Shown here piece by piece: positions 33,490 to 42,917 of a stretch of 64,000 nt of DNA. Source of the DNA: Thermoproteota archaeon (lineage in GTDB: Archaea; Korarchaeota; Korarchaeia; Korarchaeales; Korarchaeaceae); contig JAOZFG010000028.1 of assembly GCA_027491435.1 (NCBI GenBank), forward strand, positions 1 to 64,000. Reading direction: 5' to 3'. Each line of letters starts with the position of its first letter. The stretch's first letter is position 1. The translations under genes were made by a program, and so were the position numbers. The notes below the pieces were generated by a model. It was not told the origin of the DNA. It did no database searches and worked only from the letters and a program-made list of their open reading frames with translations.

Positions 33490-33815
33490 CCCCAGGGATC
33501 CAGGGATGATCGTATTTAACGCTATTACACCTAAATTTCGATTGAGCGGCCCTATTTGGAAAATTTTGGCCTAGTGTTAGGACGACACCAAGCTTGAAGG
33601 TGCCCTCAAAAGTCTAGGGGGGGAAGTCCATTCAAGTGGTAACACGCCTTTTAAGAGAACATCCCTTATTAGAAAAAAGAGAGTGATGCCCTTTAGGTAG
33701 GCATTAAAGGTCGCGGGCAGAAGCCCTTTCAAGGTGGTAGTAACCGTTGGGGTATGGGTGAGGCGTTCCCGAAGATGCTTTATAAGCGCCAGGCGAGTTC
33801 ACGAGAGTAAAGGGA
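33490..33815. other. 326-base region before cas10
   Basis: No gene is supported. It holds the cas10 promoter, and a palindromic GCTTTATAAGC (33777-33787), a TATA-like word whose target is unclear. No CRISPR repeat is seen. Confidence 0.35.
33514..33521 (-). promoter_or_regulatory. promoter of the type III-B operon
   Basis: On the minus strand, GTTAAATA lies 25-32 bases before the cas10 ATG at 33489, the spacing for a leaderless archaeal message. All seven genes from here to 24271 have gaps of at most 4 bases or overlaps, so one promoter may serve them all. Confidence 0.55.
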
Positions 33816-35021
33816 TTAAGGCCAGAGGAGGTAGCCGATGGTCAAGGATATCAAGACGGCCAGTGAAGAGGTGGGCAACAGGTACTTGTAGGCTCCCCTG
33901 AACCTCCCCCCGTAGTGCTCCAGGGTTAGTATCAGGCAGAGGTGAACTGGCGAGAGCATCACCCCTATGTAGCCGCCAGTGTAACCCACTAGCAAGGCCA
34001 GGTCGTTTATCCTCTCCCCGGTCCCCAGCACGTTTATCAGGAGGGGGAAGGCAGTCCCGGCGAAGACGAACTCGCCTGCCGTGGTTGCCCCTATTGAGAA
34101 GGGCAGGAGGAAGACCACCGGGAGTATGGGTATCCCCCTGGAGGTCATGAACTCAAGCAGGGCATCGGCTGAGCCGCTGTCGTAAACGTACTGCCTGTAC
34201 ATCATGACTGCTACTATCACCAGCAGTATCTTGTAGGAGATGGCGAACTTCAGCCCCTCCTTGACCTGCTCCTTGGAGGGCCTGGCGTAGGCCGTCACAG
34301 CTAGGGCCGTAATTAAGAGGGCTAACTCCACGGGCAGCCTGACCAGGAAGACCAGCGCTATTATCAGGAGGAAGGGCCAAGCGGCCTTGACGTTCTCCCC
34401 TCTGTTCACACCTTCGATAGAGCAAGCCCTGGCCTTCCTCCTTATTAGAGGTAATGACACCAAAAGGCCTGCCAGTATTGAGCCTATGGCAGCTGGGAAG
34501 GTTGCCTCTATGATCCTGACCACTGGGGCGTTCAGCAACACGGCAGTCAGTATCATCGCCTGGTAAAGGGGCCAGACGGGCACCCATATGTGCCTGAACC
34601 AGTAGTTCAGGAAAGAAGCGAAGTCGCTATCCAAGCCCTGCTTCTCAAGGTAGTGCTCCTTTAACATCATGGCCGACACCAAGGCCCCTCCGGGCATTGG
34701 TATTAGCCCTACTAGGGAGGGGATGAACAGGGAGGCGAAGCTGCAGTTTAGGCTGGCGAAGAGGTCGGTCAGCCTCTGTAGGATCCCAGAGGCCTTCATC
34801 ATGTAGGATAGGAAGAGGGCCGAAATGAAGGCCGTGAAGAGCTTGGCCGTGGAGTAGGTCAACAGGCCCTTAACTGAGGATTCAACCATTTTTGCATCTA
34901 AAGTGAGGAAGCCGAAAAGCAGCGATGATGAGAGCACGGCTACGTGAACTCCCCTTCTAGTGGCCAGCAGGAGCACCAGGACTATTACTGATATGAGGAA
35001 GCTGATGACCGGGTCCACCAT
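33816..35021 (-). CDS. DUF401 membrane protein, permease-like
   Basis: This 401-residue protein has about ten membrane segments and the family segment PSLVGLIPMPGGALVSAMML (about residues 100-119). DUF401 proteins belong to the ion-transporter superfamily; the substrate is unknown. The start is ATG 35021. It is transcribed alone, away from the cmr operon. Confidence 0.85.
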   Translation of the reverse strand: MVDPVISFLISVIVLVLLLATRRGVHVAVLSSSLLFGFLTLDAKMVESSVKGLLTYSTAKLFTAFISALFLSYMMKASGILQRLTDLFASLNCSFASLFIPSLVGLIPMPGGALVSAMMLKEHYLEKQGLDSDFASFLNYWFRHIWVPVWPLYQAMILTAVLLNAPVVRIIEATFPAAIGSILAGLLVSLPLIRRKARACSIEGVNRGENVKAAWPFLLIIALVFLVRLPVELALLITALAVTAYARPSKEQVKEGLKFAISYKILLVIVAVMMYRQYVYDSGSADALLEFMTSRGIPILPVVFLLPFSIGATTAGEFVFAGTAFPLLINVLGTGERINDLALLVGYTGGYIGVMLSPVHLCLILTLEHYGGRFRGAYKYLLPTSSLAVLISLTIGYLLWP

Positions 35022-35406
35022 TTTGCCCGGGTATAGTCAACCTGAAAGTAAAAAAGTGAGGTGGTCTACTAAAGAGGGGCTTTGGGCTCTCAGAGATAAC
35101 ACCTTCCCCATAAGTGGACGTCAGGCCTGCAGCCCCAGAGGCTTCATTAATAATTTTATTATATGATGGGTTTTCAAGATTAGTTTCAGAGGGACAAAGA
35201 GCCCTTAAAGAGCTTTTATGATTACCGGATTTCTACCACTCAAACCTCTTGAGGTGCTCTCACAGTTAACTCATCCTATTGGATTACCCTCTTAGCAGTT
35301 GAGCCTCCAGCGTATCCTTCATGAGTTTATAGTGCGTGGACAGGCAAAGAGACACCGAGAAACCGGTTCCCTTTTTTATTTCCTCTTCCCTCTTGCATGA
35401 GGTACC
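35022..35406. other. 385-base intergenic region
   Basis: No gene is supported. TTTTTTATT (about 35373-35381) is centred about 29 bases before the ubiD ATG and is probably its TATA box. AT-rich stretches near 35145-35165 could be a promoter or terminator for the DUF401 gene. Nothing else is recognised. Confidence 0.4.
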
Positions 35407-36831
35407 ATGGAGCTAAGGGAGTATCTGAACGTCCTTGAAGCTAGAGAGGAGCTCAGAGTTGTGAAGGCCCCTGTGGACGTGAGCTTAGAGGTGGCGGAGA
35501 TACTAAGGAGGGTGGCCAAGGGAGGGCCAGCCCTCCTATTCACCAACCTGAAGGGTTTCCCCGGTTGGAGGCTAGTGGGCAACCTCTTCTCCAAGGAAGA
35601 CAGGCTGCTAACAGCTCTCAACGTCTCCAAGCTGGAGGACGCCGGTAGTCGGCTAGTTTCCTTGATGAGGGGTCCTCCTCCCCTCACCCTAAGCGATAAG
35701 CTCAGAACCCTAGGCCAGGTCCTGGACGCTGGAAAGGTCACCCCTAAAAAGGGCAAGCCCAAGTGGAGGGAGGTGGAGCTAACCCTAGAGCAACTACCCG
35801 CCCTGAAGACCTGGCCCAAGGACGCTGGCAGGTTTCTCACATTCCCGGTGGTAATAACCAAGGACCCTGACACGGGGATCCACCACGCCGGGGTTTACAG
35901 GATGCAGATAATGGGAGAGAGGAAGGCGGGGATGCACTGGCACGTGCACAAGAGGGGGGCTAACTACCAGCAGAAAAGGTGGGAAAGAGAGGAGCCAGTA
36001 GAGGTAGCAGTTGCCATAGGCGTTGACCCGGCCTTAGCGTTCACGGCCGTGGCTCCAGTGCCTGAAGGGCTGGACAGCTACCTGTTCGCCGGCATGATTT
36101 CGGGGAGGCCCATGAAGCTCAGCGAGGGGCCTACAACGGGACTTCTGATACCTTCAGACGCTGAGGTGGTGCTTGAAGGAAGGGTTCCACCCAACGTATT
36201 TGAGGTTGAGGGTCCCTTCGGGGACCACATGGGCTACTACACTCCCCCCAAGCCCTTCCCCGTCTTCGAGCTTGAGAGGGCCTACGTTAGAGAGGACCCC
36301 ATATTCCACGCCACCGTGGTGGGCCACCCGGAGCTCGAGGACGGCGTACTGGGTAAAGGTGTAGAGAGGGTATTTCTGCCCCTCATCAGGACCATATTCC
36401 CTGAGGTGGTGGACGTGAACCTGCCCAAGTACGGGCTGTTCCACGGTTTGGCCATAATCTCAATAAGGAAGAGGTACCCGGGACAGGCCAAGCAGGTGGC
36501 CATGGGCCTACTAGGCGTAGGCCAGTTCAGCCTAACTAAGATAGTTGTGGTTGTAGACCATGACGTCAACGTCCATGACTTAAACCAGGTGATGTACGCG
36601 GTGGCGTCAACTGTAGATCCTCAGAGGGACGTTGCCATACTTGAGAACTGCGTCGCCGACGAGTTAGATCACGCAAGCGTTGGAGAGAGGGTGGGGGGCA
36701 AGATGATAGTGGACGCCACCAGGAAGCTCAGGGAAGAGGTGGGAAGGGAGTGGCCGGAGCCTGTGGCCCCTGACCCTGAGGTAGCAAGGCTGGTTGACGA
36801 GAGGTGGGGCGAATATGGGATTGAAGGTTAA
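35407..36831 (+). CDS. UbiD-family decarboxylase
   Basis: This 474-residue protein is a UbiD, a decarboxylase using prenylated FMN. It shows LLFTNLKGFPGWRLVGNLF, then VVITKDPDTGIHHAGVYRMQI (residues about 154-174), VAVAIGVDPALAFTA, and EVEGPFGDHMGYYTPP with the catalytic Glu/Asp block. The start is ATG 35407, with a TATA-like box about 29 bases upstream. In TACK archaea UbiD homologues include the trans-anhydromevalonate-5-phosphate decarboxylase of the modified mevalonate pathway; here the next gene is ubiA, so quinone or lipid prenylation is the other option. I cannot separate the two. Confidence 0.92.
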   Translation: MELREYLNVLEAREELRVVKAPVDVSLEVAEILRRVAKGGPALLFTNLKGFPGWRLVGNLFSKEDRLLTALNVSKLEDAGSRLVSLMRGPPPLTLSDKLRTLGQVLDAGKVTPKKGKPKWREVELTLEQLPALKTWPKDAGRFLTFPVVITKDPDTGIHHAGVYRMQIMGERKAGMHWHVHKRGANYQQKRWEREEPVEVAVAIGVDPALAFTAVAPVPEGLDSYLFAGMISGRPMKLSEGPTTGLLIPSDAEVVLEGRVPPNVFEVEGPFGDHMGYYTPPKPFPVFELERAYVREDPIFHATVVGHPELEDGVLGKGVERVFLPLIRTIFPEVVDVNLPKYGLFHGLAIISIRKRYPGQAKQVAMGLLGVGQFSLTKIVVVVDHDVNVHDLNQVMYAVASTVDPQRDVAILENCVADELDHASVGERVGGKMIVDATRKLREEVGREWPEPVAPDPEVARLVDERWGEYGIEG

Positions 36832-37648
36832 GCCCTACCTAGAGATGCTCAGGGTTCACCACACCTTATTTTCGCTCCCCTTCGCCTACGTGGGCGCCTT
36901 GCTTAGGGGGCCAGTGGACTTGAGGTTGGCAGTGCTCATAGGCGTTGCCCTATTCCTGGCCAGGTCTGTGGCCTTACTAGCTAACGACCTCTTCGACAGG
37001 GACTTGGACGCCTTGAACCCGAGGACCAGCAACAGACCCCTGGTCAGGGGAGAAGCCTCCCCCAAGGCGACAGCCCTCCTGATAGCATTAATGTCGCTGG
37101 GTTTCGTCCTCACCTCTTTACTGATAAACCAGCTCGCCTTCACTCTCTCCTTCGTGATACTGGCAGCTGAGCTCTCTTACCCTTTCTCCAAGAGGGTTCA
37201 CTGTTTCCCCCACTTCCACTTGGGGGCCATTCTCGGGTTCGTCCCCGTGGCTGGAGCCATAGCCGTCTCGGGGGACCTGTCCAACCTGCCCCTGGATTAC
37301 GCCCTGGCCCTGTTCGCCTGGGTCTCTGGGTTCGACGTGCTCTACGCTCTACAGGACGTGGAAATGGACAGGAAGTTGGGGGTTAAGTCCATACCCGCCT
37401 GTTTCGGCGTCAAGGCTTCTAGGGCCCTGGCCTTGATGATGCACCTAATCTCCTCGGGGCTCCTGATCTGGTTCTCCCTCACCAGGGGGTACCTCATAGG
37501 CCTGGCCTCCACCTGGCTCGCTGTGATTTTAATGCTTTCCCAGCATTACGTGGCACTCAGGAATCCGGGGAGGGCTTTCAACATGAACTTGGCCGTCTCT
37601 TTACTCCTGGGGGTTGGAATCTTGGTCGACCTCCTCTATAAGGTGTAG
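36815..37648 (+). CDS. ubiA: UbiA-family prenyltransferase
   Basis: This 277-residue membrane prenyltransferase has the two Asp-rich motifs NDLFDRDLDALN (about residues 54-65) and LQDVEMDRKLGVKSIP (about 180-195), which bind the prenyl diphosphate through Mg. Eight or nine membrane helices are expected. ATG 36815 overlaps ubiD by 17 bases (a longer frame from 36794 is possible). Its last 48 bases are antisense to the following minus-strand ATPase gene. It probably attaches a prenyl chain to an aromatic acceptor or makes an archaeal lipid. Confidence 0.9.
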   Translation: MGLKVKPYLEMLRVHHTLFSLPFAYVGALLRGPVDLRLAVLIGVALFLARSVALLANDLFDRDLDALNPRTSNRPLVRGEASPKATALLIALMSLGFVLTSLLINQLAFTLSFVILAAELSYPFSKRVHCFPHFHLGAILGFVPVAGAIAVSGDLSNLPLDYALALFAWVSGFDVLYALQDVEMDRKLGVKSIPACFGVKASRALALMMHLISSGLLIWFSLTRGYLIGLASTWLAVILMLSQHYVALRNPGRAFNMNLAVSLLLGVGILVDLLYKV

Positions 37649-38320
37649 GAGGGCCTCCCTCACCAAGTTGACCCTCTCCCTCAAACCCTTCCCCGAGAGG
37701 TTAAGCTCGTAAGCTACCCTGGCCGGCCTGTGGGTGAGCAGGTAAGTTCTCTCCGTGAGGGTCAACAGGTCCTCCAGCTGATGGGAGACTATCACAGTGG
37801 ACACCTCCTTAACAACTTCTCCCAGGAACCCCTTCAGGGAATCTATGGTCTTCACGTCCAGGCCCGTGAAGGGCTCGTCCAGCAGGAGCACGTCCGGCTC
37901 TAGCGCCAGGGATCTAGCTATGGCGGCCTTCTTCTTCATTCCCCCGCTGGCCTTCCCTGGATAGAGGGAGAGCTCCTCCTCCGAAAGGTTGAGCTCCCTG
38001 GCGTACCTCATGACCCTCTCCCTTATCTCAGAGGCTGGGAGCTTCATGTACTTCAGGCCCAGGGCTATGTTCTGGTAGAGGGTCTTCCAAGGGAGGAGCC
38101 TGTTATCCTGGAAAACTATGCCCACCCTCTCGGCCTCCCTTATTACCTCCCCGGAGTCTGGGACCTCCAGGCCGGCCATTATCCTGAGGAGGGTCGTCTT
38201 GCCGCACCCGTTGGGGCCTACTATTCCTAAAGCTTCTCCCCTCCTCAGCTCCAGGGTTATGCCGTCTAGGACCTTCTCTTTGTAGGACTTGTGTACGTTC
38301 AGAACCTTTAGGACTGCCAC
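37601..38320 (-). CDS. NitT/TauT-type ABC importer ATPase
   Basis: This 239-residue ATPase has Walker A GPNGCGKTT (about 35-43), a Q-loop VFQDNRLLPW, a signature region PGKASGGMKKKAAIARSLAL and Walker B VLLLDEPFTGLD. It is of the SsuB/TauB/NitT class. The 3' end overlaps ubiA in the opposite strand by 48 bases. The start overlaps the permease end by 13 bases. Confidence 0.93.
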   Translation of the reverse strand: MAVLKVLNVHKSYKEKVLDGITLELRRGEALGIVGPNGCGKTTLLRIMAGLEVPDSGEVIREAERVGIVFQDNRLLPWKTLYQNIALGLKYMKLPASEIRERVMRYARELNLSEEELSLYPGKASGGMKKKAAIARSLALEPDVLLLDEPFTGLDVKTIDSLKGFLGEVVKEVSTVIVSHQLEDLLTLTERTYLLTHRPARVAYELNLSGKGLRERVNLVREALLHLIEEVDQDSNPQE

Positions 38321-39018
38321 TTCCTAGCACCTCCCTCCAGGTAGGCCAGGAGCTTGTCCATGGCCAGTACGGTCAGGAAGAGTATGACGGACCAGGCGAG
38401 CACCCCCTCCACGTCCGCCAAGTTGTAGCTCCTCATGAGCATGTAACCCACCCCTCCCCCACCGCCGAAAGCCTCTGCCACAACGCTTATCCTCAAAGCA
38501 GTCCCTATGCCCACCCTGGAGGCAGAGGCCAATATGGGAACTGAGCTGGGCAGCAACACATCCATGAACTCGTCGAACTGGCTCGCCCCTAACGACCTGA
38601 CCGCCTCCACCAACCCCTTATCCACTGAGTTTATCGCCGAGGTCACGGCGGATAGCAAGTGAGGGGCGGTTACCGCTGAAACTACAAGTATCGGCGGTAG
38701 CGGGTTCAGCACCCCCAGAGTGGCGACTAGCACTAGAGACCAGACTAAGGCGGATGTGCTGTTGAACATCTCAGAGAGGCCCCTTATGACCCCTCTGATC
38801 ACGTAGTTCTTCTGGGCCAGCACGGACAGGGTCATAGAGACGAGAAAGGATAGGGAAAACCCTGCAACCCCGTTATACAGGGTTCTAAGCAGGTTGGAGA
38901 ACACCTCTCCTGGCTTTAGGCTGAGCACCCTCTCCAAGGTGGTTAGAGGGCCTGGAACGAGTCCTCCGAGTGAGGCCACCTGCCAGCCAGCCAGGAAAAG
39001 GACGTAGGAGAGGGTCAC
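38308..39018 (-). CDS. NitT/TauT-type ABC importer permease
   Basis: This is a permease with the inner-membrane motif EAVRSLGASQFDEFMDVLLPSS (EAA loop, near the C-terminal half). I place the start at GTG 39018, 2 bases after the binding-protein stop, which gives 236 residues and enters the first membrane helix at once. A longer frame from 39108 would overlap the binding-protein gene by 88 bases and has no conserved sequence. The EAA loop and TATA/SsuC-like helices are clear. Confidence 0.88.
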   Translation of the reverse strand: MTLSYVLFLAGWQVASLGGLVPGPLTTLERVLSLKPGEVFSNLLRTLYNGVAGFSLSFLVSMTLSVLAQKNYVIRGVIRGLSEMFNSTSALVWSLVLVATLGVLNPLPPILVVSAVTAPHLLSAVTSAINSVDKGLVEAVRSLGASQFDEFMDVLLPSSVPILASASRVGIGTALRISVVAEAFGGGGGVGYMLMRSYNLADVEGVLAWSVILFLTVLAMDKLLAYLEGGARKWQS

Positions 39019-39020
39019 CC

Positions 39021-39926
39021 CTAGCCTTTCCAGAAGGCCCTCTCCGCCAGCCTCTCTAGGTCTTGATCTGAGGCCTTCAGGTAGCCCCCGTCCCTGGCTA
39101 ACCTCCATACCTGGAGCACACCCCCTTTTGCCTCGTCAAGCGTGCCGGTCCAGATGACTACCCTGTTCATCAGCGTATTGACCTCCTTATCGCTCAACCC
39201 GTACATCTCCTTCAGGACGGATGGAGCTAGCTCCCCCCACTCCCTGGCGTACTCTTCCCTCATCTTGACGAGCTCTGAAACCATGTCAGACCTGGCAAAC
39301 TCTTCGGTGGCTACCCAAACCAGCATCACCGGCTTCTCCTTGGAGAACCTGCTCCAGAGCTCCATGAAGCTTGCCACCTCCTTGTGGCCTGAGGCCAGCA
39401 GCTTGCTCACCAAGGGCTCCCAGGTAACCACGGCGTCTACGTCCCCCCTCTTAAGGGCTATCGGTATCTGAGGAGGGGGCAGGTCGACGACCTGGTAGTC
39501 GTTAACGCCCAGCAGCTTCATGTAGGCTCTGAACATGGCGAAGGTCCCGCTGGCCGTCGTGGCCCCGACCCTCTTCCCCTTTAGGTCCTCCACCCTATCC
39601 AAGTTGCCTATTATCGCCTGGTTCTGGAGCATGTCCACAGCTATTATCTTAAGTTTCCCCCCCTTCAAGGCGAACTTGGCGTACATCTCGGCGGTTATGA
39701 CTGCTACGTCAACCTCGCCCTTGCTCAGGGCTTGAGCTACGTCTAGGGGCTTGTCGAACCGTATCACCTTGAGCCAGCTCACCTTGCCCTCCATCAGGTC
39801 CAGGGTGCTTATCCCACCCTGTATCGTGGCCGCCACCACTTCCTCCCTCTTCTGCCCTCCCGTCAGTGCCAGTAACGCCAGCACCACTACTATGGCCAAG
39901 GCCAGGGGTATGAGCTTCCTGTACAT
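39021..39926 (-). CDS. NitT/TauT/SsuA-type substrate-binding protein
   Basis: This 301-residue protein starts with a signal peptide (LIPLALAIVVVLALLALTGG) and has the NMT1/SsuA-like body: GGISTLDLMEG, LKGKRVGATTASGTFAMFR (about residues 115-133), KRGDVDAVVTWEPLVSKLL. It captures an organic solute such as a sulfonate or nitrogen compound; the ligand cannot be told. GGGAGGGAG precedes the ATG at 39926. The first 218 bases overlap the end of the upstream glycosyltransferase frame. Confidence 0.9.
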   Translation of the reverse strand: MYRKLIPLALAIVVVLALLALTGGQKREEVVAATIQGGISTLDLMEGKVSWLKVIRFDKPLDVAQALSKGEVDVAVITAEMYAKFALKGGKLKIIAVDMLQNQAIIGNLDRVEDLKGKRVGATTASGTFAMFRAYMKLLGVNDYQVVDLPPPQIPIALKRGDVDAVVTWEPLVSKLLASGHKEVASFMELWSRFSKEKPVMLVWVATEEFARSDMVSELVKMREEYAREWGELAPSVLKEMYGLSDKEVNTLMNRVVIWTGTLDEAKGGVLQVWRLARDGGYLKASDQDLERLAERAFWKG

Positions 39927-42297
39927 GGTCTCCCTCCCGTTCGACCTCGGTCAATATTTTAGCTGTTGGCCTCGAAGCCCCGCCCTCCCTTAAAGACTCG
40001 TAAAGGGAAATGAAAGCCACTAAAATCAGCGATAGGGCGGGCAATGAGCAAGGGGCTAGCTCCGTTGGCTCGCACTTGAACAGTTCTTTAACTAGGAGGT
40101 AAGGCCTCACCCAGGAGGCTGCCGCCAGCCCGACCAGGAGGTCAGAGGCTAAGGTTAGGTGGAGCGCCCTGAACGAGGGCATCAGGAGAACCCACCACTC
40201 CACTGGGCTCGCGTGGAAGAAAAGCAGGAAAGCTGAGAGGGCGGCCTCCGCCCTGAAGTTCCCCAGGTAAGTGAAGACGGAGACGGCCATCATGGTGACC
40301 ACCAGGGACATCAAAGGGTCTAAGCCCATGAGCCCTGTAAGCCCCGTGGTGGGCGGCGCCTCCAGAAACCAGGCCAGGCCCCTGACCCACTCTCTAGGGT
40401 AGAGGGCCAGGTAGTAGAGGTTCAGGGGGTTCATGAAGCCGGCCACTAGGAAGGCCACGTCCCTCCTAGAGGAGGGCCTCCAGTTCATCAGGAAGAAGGC
40501 CGCCACCGGGTTTAGCGCAACCCCCAGGCCCAGGAGGAAGGCCGCCATCCCAGGGCGTTCCTTGAGGTTGAGGGCCCTGAGCACGAAGGCCAAGGCCAGG
40601 GTTGTCCACCCGAGGGGGGCCAGGAAGACCAGGAAGAGGGTCAGGTGAAGGACTTTAACCTCCCCCTCAAGCTCCTTCACTATTATCAGGGAGGCCAGGA
40701 CCACCATGAGGCCGTAGATGAGCTCTCCCCCTGACACCGAAGCTACCGAGTAAGTTAGCCAGGCCTCAAGGGGGGTTCCGTGGTAGACGTGCTCCTCGTA
40801 AGGCAGCGGAGGGGAACCGGAGAACTCCCTGATCGTGGATAACACGTAAGAGGTCGGTAAAGTGTACCTGGTCAGGTTCAAGACGAGGCCTACCACAGGG
40901 GCCATGACCCCCAGGAGGGTTGAGGGGCTCCTGAAGGCCTCCAGCCAGGCCAGCTCTTCAGGGAGCGTGAAGCCCCACCTGAGGAACCTCCCCCAGAGGG
41001 CTGCCCACTCCCGTTTAACCCACTTGAAGTTGTCCGACAGGAATATGGCCAGGACTGCAAAGCCCGTCGCAGCTGCAGAGCTCTGCTGAACCGCGTAGAA
41101 GCTGTAGAGGGTCCTGTTACCCTTGGCGTAGACTGCCGTGAAGCCCAGGAATATTGCGGAGAACATGAGCAGGGGCAAGTACCTCTCATCCCTCCTTACC
41201 AGGAGGGGGAGGAGAAGGAGGGCTCCGATGGCGGAGCCCAGGTGGGTCACCACGTTGGTGACGGCGTATACGTCCGGGTCCACGTGGAGGGCCATGGGCG
41301 AGTAGTTGATCAGCCATCCCCAGGGGGGCGAGGAGGCGGGCCCCTCTCCCCTGCTGGTGGTGTGCCAGGAGAAGGAGCTTAAAGTCCTGTTGGCCCACTC
41401 CTCAGGCCCCCAGCTCAGGATCAGTGGGGAGGATAAGGCGAAGAATATGAGGCTGAAGGCTGCTGCCTTCGCCAGGGCCTTTAGCGCCCCCTCCCTCCTG
41501 TATATCCTCGAGTAGAGGTACGCTGCCGCTATGGGAAATAGCCCGCTGAACTTGACGGAGAAGGCCAGCCAGCCTGATGCGTAGGCCAACTTCTTCCTCC
41601 CGTACACCAGGAAGAGAAGGGTCATTGTGGTGAAGAAAGCCAAATGTACGTCCAGCATGGCTATGTGACACATGGTCCTGAGTATGGGGTCCGAGACGGC
41701 CCCGGCAACTGATATGAGCCCTCCTATGAATCCGTAAAGCTTGTAACCTATAAGGTAGACCATGATAACTATTAGGAAGCCCTCTATGAGGCTAGGGATC
41801 CTCCAGCTGGTGGGATAGTCGCCTAGGACGGCCATGGAAAGGGCTATCAGGTACTTGCCCAAGGGAGGGTGCTCGGAGTTCATGTAGTTGTGGATGTTCT
41901 CCTTGTCGGGGTACTGGAAGCCCCCTATAACCTCGGAGGCGTTGCAGTTTAGGGAGGTGAAGTTCTCCTCGGGCACGTAGACCCAGATCAGGGAGCTCTC
42001 CTCTGTGTAGTTGTTCCTGGCCACCCCTCCGCCCAGCCTTGAGAGGCAGCCCTCCAGCCCTTCGGGTATCTCCTGGTAAACGAGGGTGGCATACCTCATT
42101 CCATCCTTCTCGTACACTGGCTGGTAGTGGAACACCTTGACCAAGAGGTTCCTGGCTGAGGTGACGTACCAGACCTCGTCGCTCACGTAGTAGCTGTCCC
42201 CCCTCAACCTCTGAGATGTCACATAGCCGTTGATAGCCACGAAGGCCCCCGCCAGGGCCGCCAGCAGGAGGCCAACTAGAAACCTGCGGTCCCTCAT
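39709..42297 (-). CDS. GT39-type membrane glycosyltransferase
   Basis: This is a membrane glycosyltransferase of about 862 residues, GT-C fold, PMT/ArnT-like. It has many membrane helices and N-terminal signatures: SDEVWYVTSARN (the first-loop acid, about residues 40-51) and EHPPLGKYLIALSMAVLGDYP, with later DVHLAFF. It should transfer a sugar from a lipid carrier outside the membrane. ATG 42297 overlaps the marC stop (ATGA). The last 70 or so residues read into the binding-protein gene in another frame, are Gly-rich and low complexity, and probably do not belong to the original protein. Confidence 0.85.
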   Translation of the reverse strand: MRDRRFLVGLLLAALAGAFVAINGYVTSQRLRGDSYYVSDEVWYVTSARNLLVKVFHYQPVYEKDGMRYATLVYQEIPEGLEGCLSRLGGGVARNNYTEESSLIWVYVPEENFTSLNCNASEVIGGFQYPDKENIHNYMNSEHPPLGKYLIALSMAVLGDYPTSWRIPSLIEGFLIVIMVYLIGYKLYGFIGGLISVAGAVSDPILRTMCHIAMLDVHLAFFTTMTLLFLVYGRKKLAYASGWLAFSVKFSGLFPIAAAYLYSRIYRREGALKALAKAAAFSLIFFALSSPLILSWGPEEWANRTLSSFSWHTTSRGEGPASSPPWGWLINYSPMALHVDPDVYAVTNVVTHLGSAIGALLLLPLLVRRDERYLPLLMFSAIFLGFTAVYAKGNRTLYSFYAVQQSSAAATGFAVLAIFLSDNFKWVKREWAALWGRFLRWGFTLPEELAWLEAFRSPSTLLGVMAPVVGLVLNLTRYTLPTSYVLSTIREFSGSPPLPYEEHVYHGTPLEAWLTYSVASVSGGELIYGLMVVLASLIIVKELEGEVKVLHLTLFLVFLAPLGWTTLALAFVLRALNLKERPGMAAFLLGLGVALNPVAAFFLMNWRPSSRRDVAFLVAGFMNPLNLYYLALYPREWVRGLAWFLEAPPTTGLTGLMGLDPLMSLVVTMMAVSVFTYLGNFRAEAALSAFLLFFHASPVEWWVLLMPSFRALHLTLASDLLVGLAAASWVRPYLLVKELFKCEPTELAPCSLPALSLILVAFISLYESLREGGASRPTAKILTEVEREGDHVQEAHTPGLGHSSGAGVTGTDGRAEEGGSGGGHDTGWDKHPGPDGGQGELAQGDTVRQAPRRSSSPEQGRG

Positions 42298-42917
42298 CTC
42301 AACATCCCTATCCCGGTGAGCCAATCGGTGAGCCCTGAGGTGAGCATGTCAGCGGCCACGGCAGCCACTATTATGGCCATGAACCTGCTAAGCCCCCTAA
42401 GCCCGTTCATCCCCAGCACCCCCCTTATCTTGGAGGAGTTGGACAGTATTAGGTGGGTGAGAACAGTCACGACCAATGAGGAGATTACCAGCATGGCGCT
42501 GGCTGTTAAGAACCCGTACTTGGTCGTGTACTCGGTGGAGAGCACCAGTATCGTGGTCATGGTGCCGGGGCCGACTAGCAGGGGCGTGGTTAGGGGAACC
42601 ACCGCCAGCTCCTCCTCTTCAACTTCCTTGGTCCTGGGCATCCCCTGAAGCATGTCTACGGCCAGGACTGCCAGTATTAGGCCGCCTCCTATCTTCATTC
42701 CGGTCACGGTAACGCCCAGGACCATGAGGAGGAACTTCCCCGTCACTGAGAACAGGGTCATCAGTAAGAGCATCGCCACGGTTACCGTCTTCACTATCTT
42801 TTGGACCTCTTCATCGTCCCTTCCCTCGGTAAGCGAGAGGAAGGTGGGCATGACGCTTATCGGGTTCAGGATAGCGAATATCTGTATTATGGTCGTCAGC
42901 AGGACGTGAAGGTCCAT
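42294..42917 (-). CDS. MarC-family membrane protein
   Basis: This 207-residue, six-helix protein has the family pattern FAILNPISVMPTFLSLTEGRDDEE (start) and VPLTTPLLVGPGTMTTILVLS (about residues 105-125). Function in the family is unclear, despite its multiple-antibiotic-resistance name. It shares one base with the upstream permease end and overlaps the glycosyltransferase start by 4 bases (ATGA). Confidence 0.9.
   Translation of the reverse strand: MDLHVLLTTIIQIFAILNPISVMPTFLSLTEGRDDEEVQKIVKTVTVAMLLLMTLFSVTGKFLLMVLGVTVTGMKIGGGLILAVLAVDMLQGMPRTKEVEEEELAVVPLTTPLLVGPGTMTTILVLSTEYTTKYGFLTASAMLVISSLVVTVLTHLILSNSSKIRGVLGMNGLRGLSRFMAIIVAAVAADMLTSGLTDWLTGIGMLR

Noticed and set aside
39019..39108. 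Longer N-terminus for the SsuC-like permease
   Set aside because: It overlaps the binding-protein gene by 88 bases with charged sequence lacking membrane character.
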